From Ostreococcus lucimarinus CCE9901 (lineage: Eukaryota; Chlorophyta; Mamiellophyceae; Mamiellales; Bathycoccaceae), in assembly GCF_000092065.1 (NCBI RefSeq), contig NC_009360.1:372001-436000 (forward strand): DNA of 64,000 bases, in the 5' to 3' direction. Made by a program: the position numbers and the translations under genes. This document shows positions 1-7,582 of this stretch, one piece after another; position 1 is the first letter of the stretch; the number at the start of each line of letters is the position of its first letter. The notes below the pieces were generated by a model. That model was not told where the DNA came from and searched no databases. It worked only from the letters and a program-made list of their open reading frames with translations.

Positions 1-546
1 GTCGGCGTCGCGAGATCCGTCGCCGAGCATCGCGCCGGCGTCGGATCGACGTGGACCCGAATCCATCCACCGCGTCGCGTCGCGCGCGAAATCGCGTTCG
101 CGTCGCGCGCGAGCGCGCTGGAGGGCGAGGACGTCGAGCTGAAACGGATGATGCTGCGCCACGGCGTCGATGCGGTCCGCGGCGGGAGTTACGTGTGCCC
201 GAATCTGACTCGGGAGCAACGCGCGGCGTTGGACGGCGAAATCGCGCATCGCGAGGGGCGGTGCCTGCGATGCGGGAGACGAACGCACGTCGCGAGGGAT
301 TGTTTCGCGCGCGCGCACGTGAATGGGTACGCGCTGAGCGCGCCGGAGGGATCGAGATCGCCGAATAGAGATGGACGATCGGCGGTGCGCAGGTGCGCGC
401 GGTGCGGACGGGCGAGTCACTCGGCGCCGTCGTGTTTCGCGAAGTTTGACATCGACGGAGAACGCCTTTTTTGGGGCGAGCGGCGATCGAACGCGGAGTC
501 GTCGTCGTCGGAGTACGAGAGCGCGGAAGAGACGTTCATGATGTAG
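1..546 (+). CDS. GIY-YIG-like protein with two CCHC zinc knuckles (3' part only)
   Basis: The reading frame is open from base 1, so the start lies upstream of the window. The visible part begins with a stretch resembling the end of a GIY-YIG domain (EHRAGVGSTWTRIHPP). An acidic/hydrophobic linker with the motif VRGGSY follows. Two zinc knuckles come next, both CX2CX4HX4C (CLRCGRRTHVARDC and CARCGRASHSAPSC). The tail is rich in Ser and Glu and ends at TAG. A GIY-YIG end joined to a VRGGSY segment and a zinc knuckle is, to my knowledge, a recurrent protist architecture. Nuclease activity cannot be judged because the catalytic GIY and YIG strands are outside the window. Nucleic-acid binding through the knuckles is a reasonable inference. 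The next gene converges on it after a 188-bp gap. Confidence 0.6.
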   Translation, partial: VGVARSVAEHRAGVGSTWTRIHPPRRVAREIAFASRASALEGEDVELKRMMLRHGVDAVRGGSYVCPNLTREQRAALDGEIAHREGRCLRCGRRTHVARDCFARAHVNGYALSAPEGSRSPNRDGRSAVRRCARCGRASHSAPSCFAKFDIDGERLFWGERRSNAESSSSEYESAEETFMM

Positions 547-734
547 TGGCGGTAGTGGTAGCGCGTAGAAGTAGGTATCTCTAGGTTGTGTTATTATTAA
601 ATCAAAAACAATCAAAGAATCTAAAAGAATATCTGTTCGCGCCGCGCAAACCGCGCGGCGGGAACGGTTTGTATCGTTGTACAAAGGGAAAATCTTGGAA
701 AATGGTTAAGATAGACCGATGCGTGACGCGCAAG

Positions 735-1999
735 TCAATCGCGCGCGTCCAGCTTGTAATCATCGGATCCGTCGGATCCGTCCGATCCATCGGCTTCGTG
801 CTTCACGCCGGCGTCCGATCTGGCGCCGCCGTGCGTCTGCGTCGACGTCGGGTGGGCGTTGTTGGTCATGAAACCGCTCATACCCACCATCGGTGGGGCA
901 TTTTGAGCGCCCATGTATCCCATCGCCGCTGCCTGCATGATCGACGCAAAATACGGACCAAACTGTTCGGGCGTGCCGTACGGCATCGCGTACGGGCCTG
1001 GATTCGCGAGCTTGGCCGTCGGAATCTGTCTGCCTCCTAAAGACGAAAACGCGCTCTTCTTAGCGTCGTTCGCCTCAGCTAAATCTTTACTAGCTGCTAA
1101 ACTGTCTCCGCCAGCACCCTTAGAATCATCAACCGGGCTATCTTTACCCTTCGTCCTCTTGCTATTGACCGCGGGCGCGCTCGGCTCGGCGGCGCCATCC
1201 GTGGATGTCGCCGCGCTCATGGCGTTTGCGTTTTGTCGCCACATGTTGGTCAAAAAGTTGATGTAGTTAATGAACTGCTGGGGATTACTCATTTGAGGAG
1301 GATTCTGCGCTCCAGCTGCGGGGTTCGACATGCCCACGTACGGATTCATCATGTGCTGAACCGGAAACAATCCCGGCTGCGCAAACATGCCGGCGCCCGG
1401 AGGTACGCCAAAGTAACCCGCGCGCAAATCGTGCTGCAAGCTCGTTTGCATTTTATCTGAAGCCACGGATAACACAGCCGCGACCGCCGCAGAGGAGGAT
1501 GCGTTAGCGATGTGTTCGGCTTGAGTCGCCGACCCCATCATATTTTGCGCCGTCCCAGTGCTCTTCCCCTCTCCGCTTCCGCCGCTCGGTTGCTGGCTCG
1601 TCGCCTTCTTCGGGTACGGGTGGTCGGGCTTCTTCTTCGGACGCGCCGGCGGGATCTTCAGGTTCAAATCCGGCGAAACGCTCCTTCTACTCTTCTTACT
1701 TCCAGAAGTCGAACCACGGGCACCGCGCCGTTTGCTCGAGTCGCCTTGCGACCCCGCCGGGGCGTCGCTTCCGCTCGCCGAACCTCGCGCGGCTTGTTCT
1801 TTTTGCAACTTGGAAAAAAACTTTTGCGCGTGCGACCGAATCTGGACCGCCGTCTTCGTCCCGATGTGTTCCTCAATCTTCCTCCACGCCCTCCCGTACT
1901 TTTTCAACGATTCAACGAACAACGCGTGCTCCTCATCGCTCCACTTTTCCCGTTTCTTCGTAATCGTATACGGCTTGCGCACCTTCACCGGCGCGCCCT

Positions 2000-2038
<39 letters not shown>

Positions 2039-2150
2039 GGTAGCTCATCGCCGTCTGCGCCTCACCCCGCTTTCTTCCATCGTGCTGCGCGCTCTCATCG
2101 TTCCCCGCGTCACCACCATCACCCGTCGTCTTCGACCCCGACCCGCTCAT
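735..2150 (-). CDS. CCA1: CCA1/LHY/REVEILLE-type single-MYB clock transcription factor
   Basis: The 471-residue protein has one MYB repeat at about residues 66-116, with the plant signature SHAQKFF at 106-112 and a preceding basic block RKPYTITKKREKWS. This is the CCA1/LHY/REVEILLE class of circadian regulators, which bind evening-element DNA (AAAATATCT). A 12-threonine run at about residues 39-50 precedes the domain. The rest is low-complexity, with Ser/Gly/Lys-rich, Met/Pro/Gln-rich and Asp-rich stretches typical of a disordered regulatory protein. In Ostreococcus a CCA1-TOC1 pair is established as a minimal clock. Assigning this copy to CCA1 rather than a REVEILLE paralogue rests on the domain alone. 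The start MSGSGS was preferred over an ATG at 2240 because the 30 extra residues look like translated promoter. Confidence 0.8.
2001..2038. repeat. (CGT)n trinucleotide microsatellite inside the CCA1-like gene
   Basis: About twelve uninterrupted CGT/GTC units encode the poly-threonine run on the minus strand, just before the MYB domain. Similar tracts lie near the 5' ends of the NusG, short-chain dehydrogenase and CCB1 genes. Repeat number is likely to vary between strains. Confidence 0.9.
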
Positions 2151-2824
2151 CGCGCGCGCGTCGCGTCGGTCCCCCGTGCCCTGCCTCGGAATCGCCCCGC
2201 GGACAATCACCCCCCGCGCGTTCGCGCGCGACCGTCGCACCCTACCGATGACGCGACGATCGCGACGCGCGTAAACTCAACCGAACCCTCGCACGCGCTT
2301 CTTCGCGCGAATCGCGTCGCCGCGTCCCTCGCGCGCGCGCGTCGACGCCCCGACGAATCACCCCGTCGCGCGTCGCGCGAATCGAATCGCGCGTCGCGCG
2401 CGCTCGCCCGCGCGTCGCGTCGCCTCGCCCGCGCGCGCGTATCGACGCGCGTAAATCAACGCGCGCGCGTCCCGCGCGCGCTCGCCGAGCCTCGCGTCGC
2501 CGCGCGCGTCGCGTCGTCGCGTCTTTCGCCGCCGCGCGCGCGCTTTTTCGCGTCGAAAAAGCGACGCGCGTCGACGACCCTAAACCGTCGCCGCTTTTTC
2601 GTGCTTTTTCGCTTTTTCTCGTGTTCAACGCGTTTTAACCCCATATGCGCGTCCGCACGCGCGCGCGAGATCTCGAAGATCTCGAGATCTCGCGCCCGCG
2701 CGCTTTTGATGGCTTTCGAACGCGCCTTAAAGCGACCCGCCGACGCGAGATCGCGGAAATATCTTTAGGGATATTTTGGATGTGTGTCCGTTTGTCCGAA
2801 GATCTCCACACGCACACAGAGCGG
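2151..2824. promoter_or_regulatory. Divergent promoter region between the CCA1-like gene and a hypothetical gene
   Basis: This 674-bp gap is the largest in the window. The half nearest the CCA1-like gene (about 2240-2560) is an extreme CG/CGCG-rich stretch with no convincing protein. Next comes a purine/pyrimidine palindromic patch of GATCTCGA-type repeats at about 2668-2695. An AT-rich island follows at 2755-2780. Open frames here are arginine/alanine-rich artefacts of the CG-rich sequence. Confidence 0.6.
2756..2777. promoter_or_regulatory. Evening-element-like inverted repeat
   Basis: GAAATATCT (2756-2764) differs by one base from the plant evening element AAAATATCT. It forms a perfect 7-bp inverted repeat with GATATTT (2770-2776) across a 6-bp spacer. 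The pair sits in an AT-rich island inside very GC-rich DNA, about 50 bp upstream of the divergent ATG at 2825 and about 610 bp upstream of the CCA1-like start. CCA1/LHY MYBs bind such sites in plants. That it is used here is inference. Confidence 0.4.
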
Positions 2825-3826
2825 ATGCGTTTTCTTCGCCGCATCGCGCGCCGCGCCATGTGGACGTGCCTCGACGCGTCGTGGTCGACGCGCGCGGGCG
2901 ACGCGGGCGCGGGCGCGGGCGACGCGACGACGCGCGATGCGGTCGGCGACGGCGCGGGCGCGGCGCGCGCGGCGGTGCGAAGCGTCGGGGCGATGATTCC
3001 TCGGGACGTGCTCGAACGGTGCGCGACGTTCGGCGCGCGAGGCGCGGCGAGCGGCGACGCGAGCGACGCTCGCGCGCGGCGCGCGGTGCGTCGAGTCGTG
3101 CGCGCGCTGGGGCAGGGGAGCGACGCGAAGGCGCGCGCGGTGGTGGCGGCGATGGCGGACGCGGCGAACGAGTGCGCGGCGAAGACGGTGCTGCCGAGAC
3201 GGGCGGACGAGGTGATCGAGACGTTGCGCGCGGTGGCGAGGTGCGGGGACGATTTCTCGCGAGCGATGGTGCCAGGGTCGGGGTGCGCGCTGTTGGACGC
3301 GATGGATGGGGGGAAAGCGCTGATGACGGCGAGGCGAAACGCGGACGTCGCGACGGCGTATTTCGAGGCGTTGGCGAGCGCTTTAGGGGTCGAGAACGAA
3401 CGCGCGATGGGGTTGTTTCGCGCGCTGGCGACGGTGAACGTGTTTGAGCACGACGATCGGCCGACTGTGTTCGGCGTGATGGATGTTTTTCAAGGGTTGG
3501 CGTGCTCGGCGTCGGCGCAGTCCGCCGTCGCCGTGGCGGCGGCGTTGGAGAAGAGCGGCGCTTTAGGCGATTTCATCGCTCGGGCGTTCGTCACCATGGC
3601 CGCGCGCGAGGACGACGCGGACGCCATCGATGTGGCGATGTCGAGACGATTCTTCGCGTTCGTGATTTTCGTGTTACGCGCGAGGAGTGAACGATTTCAA
3701 GCGCTCGCGTTCGCCGGCGTGGAAAGCGCGGCGACGCCCGTCGTCGCGCGATTGTGTCTGTCTCGCGCGGGATCGGAGCCCAACGCCGCGGCGCTGTACC
3801 AAGAGATCAAGCGTCGCGAAAGGTAG
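2825..3826 (+). CDS. Hypothetical alanine-rich alpha-helical protein
   Basis: The roughly 333-residue protein is rich in Ala and Arg, with successive amphipathic helices (for example around VDVATAYFEALASALGVENERAM) that could form an ARM/HEAT-like solenoid. I recognise no catalytic motif, membrane segment or zinc site. The frame continues upstream to an ATG at 2645, but those residues read like untranslated sequence. The ATG at 2825 or the one at 2858 (MWTCLDAS) is more likely. It is divergent from the CCA1-like gene and shares its promoter region, so it may be clock-regulated, which is inference. It converges with the plastid NusG gene after 48 bp. Confidence 0.6.
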   Translation: MRFLRRIARRAMWTCLDASWSTRAGDAGAGAGDATTRDAVGDGAGAARAAVRSVGAMIPRDVLERCATFGARGAASGDASDARARRAVRRVVRALGQGSDAKARAVVAAMADAANECAAKTVLPRRADEVIETLRAVARCGDDFSRAMVPGSGCALLDAMDGGKALMTARRNADVATAYFEALASALGVENERAMGLFRALATVNVFEHDDRPTVFGVMDVFQGLACSASAQSAVAVAAALEKSGALGDFIARAFVTMAAREDDADAIDVAMSRRFFAFVIFVLRARSERFQALAFAGVESAATPVVARLCLSRAGSEPNAAALYQEIKRRER

Positions 3827-3874
3827 AGTAACGATAGACTTAGGAACCATAGGTAGTTATTATTTATTGAGACA

Positions 3875-5143
3875 TCAGATACAGTTGAACTCGTCCGCGG
3901 CTAACGACACGTTCGTGTCTCTTCCAAAAATAGCGAGCGTTGCTTCCACCGATCCGTCGTCGTTTCTGGCGACTATGTGACCTTTAAACCCTTTAAACGG
4001 ACCAGTGTGCACTTCCACGCGATCGACCGAACCCGACGCTTCCTCGCGCGACGCCACCGGACGCATGTCCCCGGCGTCGGCTTCGTCGGCTTCGTCGCCG
4101 CGCTCGGCGCGCATGACCTCCTTCGCCTGCTCTCTGGCCTTTTCCGCCTCGATGTCCGCCTCGGTTTTCACCACCGGCAGACACCTTTCGATCATGCGTG
4201 GAATTTGATCGTCCATCGTCAACGGCGTGTTCAGCTTTTCGTACTTCTTCTTGCCGAACCTCGAGCTTCCCCCCGTGGCGAACCCTCGAACCGATCGCAA
4301 ATCGTCAAAGGCGTCCATGAGCTCTTGCGTCAGCGCACATCGCACCAAGACGTACCCCGGCTGAAGCATTTCAATCATGTCCTCTTCCTCGACCATTTGA
4401 CACAACTCCAGCTCGCTCTTCCCCACCGCATCCTCCTCGGCGACGTAGAAACCGTCCGCCGGCACGCGCGGCACCCACGCGACGACTTCGCCTTGCCCTC
4501 GCGTCAGTTTCGTCCCATTCAGCGCCAAAATCGCCGCCTTGGCCTGATTCTCCCGCGTTTCGGGCACCTCTAACATGTACCATCCCTCCCCCGTCGCCGC
4601 TTCCGACATCGCGCGCTGCACCAGGAATTCTCTCTGCACCACGCTCGCGCCCGCCTCCTTCATCGCCTCCACCTCGCGCGTCGTCGCCGCGATGCTCATC
4701 CCCAGGTGTCTCTTCGCCTCCGTCGCTCGCATCGCTCGCGGCACCCCGCCTCGTTTTTCTCTCCTCGCCGCGCGCCGTTCCTCGAGCGCGCGCGCGTTCG
4801 CTTCCTCCGCTTCTCGTTCCGCGCGCGCGTCTCGCTCGAACGCCTCGCGCGGCGACGCCCCCGCGTCCTCCTCCGCCCACGCCCTCTTCACCCGCGCCGC
4901 GAGCTCCGCCTTCTTCCCGCGCACCGGCAGTTCGAGCGCGCGCAGGATTTCCTTCAGTTCCGTCGCCTTGAGCGCGTCCAGGTCCGGGCGCGCGTCGTCG
5001 ACGGCGCGCGCGACGACGCGGACGCGACGCACCGGCGGCGGCGGCGTTCGCGCGACGTCCGCGCGCACCATCGCGCGCGGCGTCGCGGCGCGTCGCGACG
5101 CGACGCGAGGCGGCGCCATCGCGGTCGTCATCGCGGTCGTCAT
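3875..5143 (-). CDS. Plastid NusG-type transcription factor with SAP domain
   Basis: The protein has about 422 residues. After an Arg/Ala-rich N-terminus that fits a transit peptide comes a SAP motif at about residues 54-89 (LKATELKEILRALELPVRGK), a putative DNA-binding helix-extension-helix. A charged helical linker follows. A NusG N-terminal-like domain runs from about 190 (GWYMLEVPETRENQAKAAI ... MLQPGYVLVRC). A KOW motif lies near the C-terminus (VEVHTGPFKGFKGHIVA). NusG factors bind RNA polymerase and control pausing and antitermination. The plant plastid counterpart is pTAC13-like. Candidate starts are at 5209, 5143, 5131 and 5119. The longest adds a poly-threonine run encoded by a TCG repeat that abuts the divergent gene, so 5143 was chosen. 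Confidence 0.78.
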   Translation of the reverse strand: MTTAMTTAMAPPRVASRRAATPRAMVRADVARTPPPPVRRVRVVARAVDDARPDLDALKATELKEILRALELPVRGKKAELAARVKRAWAEEDAGASPREAFERDARAEREAEEANARALEERRAARREKRGGVPRAMRATEAKRHLGMSIAATTREVEAMKEAGASVVQREFLVQRAMSEAATGEGWYMLEVPETRENQAKAAILALNGTKLTRGQGEVVAWVPRVPADGFYVAEEDAVGKSELELCQMVEEEDMIEMLQPGYVLVRCALTQELMDAFDDLRSVRGFATGGSSRFGKKKYEKLNTPLTMDDQIPRMIERCLPVVKTEADIEAEKAREQAKEVMRAERGDEADEADAGDMRPVASREEASGSVDRVEVHTGPFKGFKGHIVARNDDGSVEATLAIFGRDTNVSLAADEFNCI

Positions 5144-5151
5144 CGCGCGCG

Positions 5152-5180
5152 CCGTCGTCGTCGTCGTCGTCGTCGTCGTC
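5152..5180. repeat. (GTC)n microsatellite at the 5' edge of the NusG gene
   Basis: Roughly nine uninterrupted trinucleotide units lie just before the chosen NusG start, in the very short divergent interval. If the ATG at 5209 were used they would encode a Thr run. As drawn they are 5' untranslated or promoter sequence. Confidence 0.8.
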
Positions 5181-5220
5181 TCGATGTGACGCCGTGCGCC
5201 GCGTCGCACACGCCGCCGCC

Positions 5221-7029
5221 ATGGCGCGCGCGAACGCGCGCGCGCGGCGCGCGGACGACGACGACGATAAGTACGTCAAGGCATCGTCCGCGCGCGGCGT
5301 CGCCGCGGCGTCGACGCGCGCGCCCGCGTTCGCGAGTCCGCCGACGCACCGACCGTCGGCGAAGATGTTCGACGACGACGACGTCGCCCCGCGGAGCGTG
5401 AGCGCGCGCGCGACGCCCGCGCGCGACGACGGCGACGATGGCGATCGACGCGACGCGAGCGCGCGGCCGGCGCGGTTGAATTTCGACGACGAGGGCGTGC
5501 GAGGGGCGCTGGATAGACTGGCGTTTTCAAACTCGGTGGCGCAGGTGACGGACGCGTTCAGCGAGGTGCTGAACGACGCGAGCGATGAGGTGAACACGTA
5601 CGCGAGCAAAGCGGCGGAGACGCTGGCGAGATTTCAAGCGGCGCAGTTCGCGATGCAGTTCAATCCGATCGAAAGTGGGCTGAGCATGAAGCCGACGTAC
5701 GTGAAGGTGCCGGCGCAGACGGTGGAGGAATTGAAATTTTGGGAAAACGAAGATTTGCGGGCGTTGAAGATGAAACATTTAGAGGAGAAGCAACAGATCT
5801 TGGCGGAGAACGCGGGAATGCGAGCGTTGCTCGGGGATGAGGATTTTAGCGAGGCGATACAGGGGCTTCGTGAGACTGAGGACGGGGTGAATCGAGCGTT
5901 GTTGCTCGCGGCGGTGGAAGAGATTACGAATTTAAAGACGCGCGTGTCCGTCTTAGAGACGGAGGCGGCGAAGCAAAAGGTGAGCTCGAGTGGGTACGGT
6001 GGTATCACGTCCATGCTCGGCGGCGGCGGGTCCGGGGTGGACGCGGCACAGATGCAAAAATTGACGAGGGAGTTGGCGCGATTGGAAGAAAACAATTCGC
6101 GCATGACGTGGATGCTCGGCGAGAAGGAAAAGCAAATCAAAGAGGTTCGCGCGAAGTACACCGAAAGCGCCGCGTACGCGTTGCAGGAGAAACTGCAAGA
6201 GTGCATGGAAGTGCTCGAGGTGGCGTCGAATCTTCAAGGCGAACAATTGCAGTATCTGGAACAGCACGCGCTCTCCAAGCTCGAACTTTTGGACGACCAA
6301 ATCGCAGACATCCAAGTCCTGGCCGAGTCGAAGACCGAGCACCTGGCGCAGCTCCGAACGATCATGAAGCGATTCTTCATCGACGGAGACGAAGGGTCGG
6401 TGGACGTGCTCACATCCTTGACCGGCTTCCCCGCAGACGAAGGAAGGAAGCTCGTGCAGGCGCGACAATCCAGAAGCTTGACGGGCTTTCTCACGATGAT
6501 TGGCACCAAACTCACGCCCGCGGTGAACGCGGGCGTGAGCGCTGTGAACGCCGCGTCATCGATGATCGTCGCATGCGCGCCGCCGACTTCGAGCGCGACG
6601 AGTTCGGACGACGCCCTGAAAACGCTCGGCGTCGAAGACGACGACGAGAGCGCCGAGCAACCGACGACGCCGCCGGCGCCCGAGGAGACCTCCGCGCCGG
6701 AGAAAGACGCCCCGAAAGAGCGAGCGCCGGCACCGGCGCCGCCGACGAATGAAGTCACCGCCATCGCGCCGAAAGTCGAACCCGAACGACGCCGCCCGTC
6801 GCGCGCGGCGAAAAAGAAATCAACCGGTTTCGCCGGCTTTGACGATCCGGCGCTCGAAGCCAAGGCGCAAGCGGAGCGCGCGAAATCCCGCCAACCACTC
6901 CCCCAACCCAAACTCACCAAAGCCGCGGCGCGCGAGCGAGCGAAGCGCGCGCACCCCCCCCAAGACGCCCCCGGGGAGGGTTTCGCCGGTTTCGGCGACG
7001 ACCCGGACGCGTCGTCGGACGACGATTAG
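5221..7029 (+). CDS. Hypothetical long coiled-coil protein
   Basis: The roughly 602-residue protein begins with an Arg/Ala/Asp-rich segment. Its central region (about residues 130-450) has strong heptad character, for example LEEKQQILAENAGM and LARLEENNSRMTWMLGEKEK. An acidic, Pro/Ala-rich tail follows with two related motifs, TGFAGFDDPA and EGFAGFGDDP. No enzymatic motif or membrane segment is visible. A scaffold or cytoskeletal-type role is only a guess from the coil. In-frame ATGs lie at 5194, 5221 and 5365 (MFDDDDVAP). The last could be the true start and would leave a more usual divergent gap to NusG. It converges with the GCK-domain gene after 58 bp. Confidence 0.65.
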   Translation: MARANARARRADDDDDKYVKASSARGVAAASTRAPAFASPPTHRPSAKMFDDDDVAPRSVSARATPARDDGDDGDRRDASARPARLNFDDEGVRGALDRLAFSNSVAQVTDAFSEVLNDASDEVNTYASKAAETLARFQAAQFAMQFNPIESGLSMKPTYVKVPAQTVEELKFWENEDLRALKMKHLEEKQQILAENAGMRALLGDEDFSEAIQGLRETEDGVNRALLLAAVEEITNLKTRVSVLETEAAKQKVSSSGYGGITSMLGGGGSGVDAAQMQKLTRELARLEENNSRMTWMLGEKEKQIKEVRAKYTESAAYALQEKLQECMEVLEVASNLQGEQLQYLEQHALSKLELLDDQIADIQVLAESKTEHLAQLRTIMKRFFIDGDEGSVDVLTSLTGFPADEGRKLVQARQSRSLTGFLTMIGTKLTPAVNAGVSAVNAASSMIVACAPPTSSATSSDDALKTLGVEDDDESAEQPTTPPAPEETSAPEKDAPKERAPAPAPPTNEVTAIAPKVEPERRRPSRAAKKKSTGFAGFDDPALEAKAQAERAKSRQPLPQPKLTKAAARERAKRAHPPQDAPGEGFAGFGDDPDASSDDD

Positions 7030-7087
7030 CTCAACGCGTAACGTTTGACATTAAATTAAAAATCGCGTCGACGTCCCGCCCGTCCCA

Positions 7088-7519
7088 TCACGCCGCGCGC
7101 GCCCTCGCCTCCGCCTCCACCGCGACCTCCCTCGCGTCCGCCGCCGCCGCGCGCGCCCTCGCCTCCGCCTCCGCCTCCGCCTCCGCCTCCGTCTCCGTCT
7201 CCGCCTCCGCCTCCGCCTCTGCCGCGCCCTCCGCGCGCTCGCCCTCCTCGCCCGTCATCGGTCCGTAATACTCCGGATCGCGCAGCATGCACTCCCGCAG
7301 CGCCGACGTCGTCTCGAAGCACGTCTCCACGAAATCCTCGTCCCGCGCCTTGGCCGCGTCCACGCACGCCTCCCACGCCGCGAACGCCGCGCGGCACGAC
7401 CCGCCCTTCATGTACTTGCAGAATCCGCACGTCTCCTCCTCCTCCTCGTCCTCGTCGCGCGCGTCGCTCGCGCGCGGCGCGTCGCTCGCGTCGCCCGCCG
7501 GTGCCGTCGCCGTCGCCAT
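7088..7519 (-). CDS. GCK-domain protein
   Basis: The 143-residue protein has an acidic N-terminus, then a compact cysteine domain at residues 31-85. CGFCKYMKGGSC is followed by AWEACV, ETCFE and ALRECM, giving cysteines 31, 34, 42, 52, 67 and 77. This matches the plant/algal GCK domain, named for conserved Gly, Cys and Lys, whose function is poorly defined. Paired cysteines on helices recall small disulphide-stabilised mitochondrial intermembrane-space proteins, an analogy only. The C-terminal third is a simple Glu/Ala/Thr/Arg repeat encoded by a GCCTCC-type hexanucleotide tract. The start is divergent from symplekin with only 63 bp between ATGs. Confidence 0.78.
   Translation of the reverse strand: MATATAPAGDASDAPRASDARDEDEEEEETCGFCKYMKGGSCRAAFAAWEACVDAAKARDEDFVETCFETTSALRECMLRDPEYYGPMTGEEGERAEGAAEAEAEAETETEAEAEAEAEARARAAAADAREVAVEAEARARAA
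7161..7222. repeat. Hexanucleotide (GCCTCC/GTCTCC)n tract in the GCK-domain gene
   Basis: About ten imperfect six-base units encode alternating Glu-Ala and Glu-Thr on the minus strand in the C-terminal tail, well outside the cysteine domain. Confidence 0.8.
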
Positions 7520-7582
7520 CCCGCGGCCGCGCCCGCGCGCGCGTCGCCGTCTGCCGCACTCGTCGACGCGCGACGTCGAATC

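Noticed and set aside
2241-2640. Arg-rich frames in the CG-rich region upstream of the CCA1-like gene
   Set aside because: Composition is that of translated CGCG repeats. There is no conserved motif and frames are open on both strands equally.
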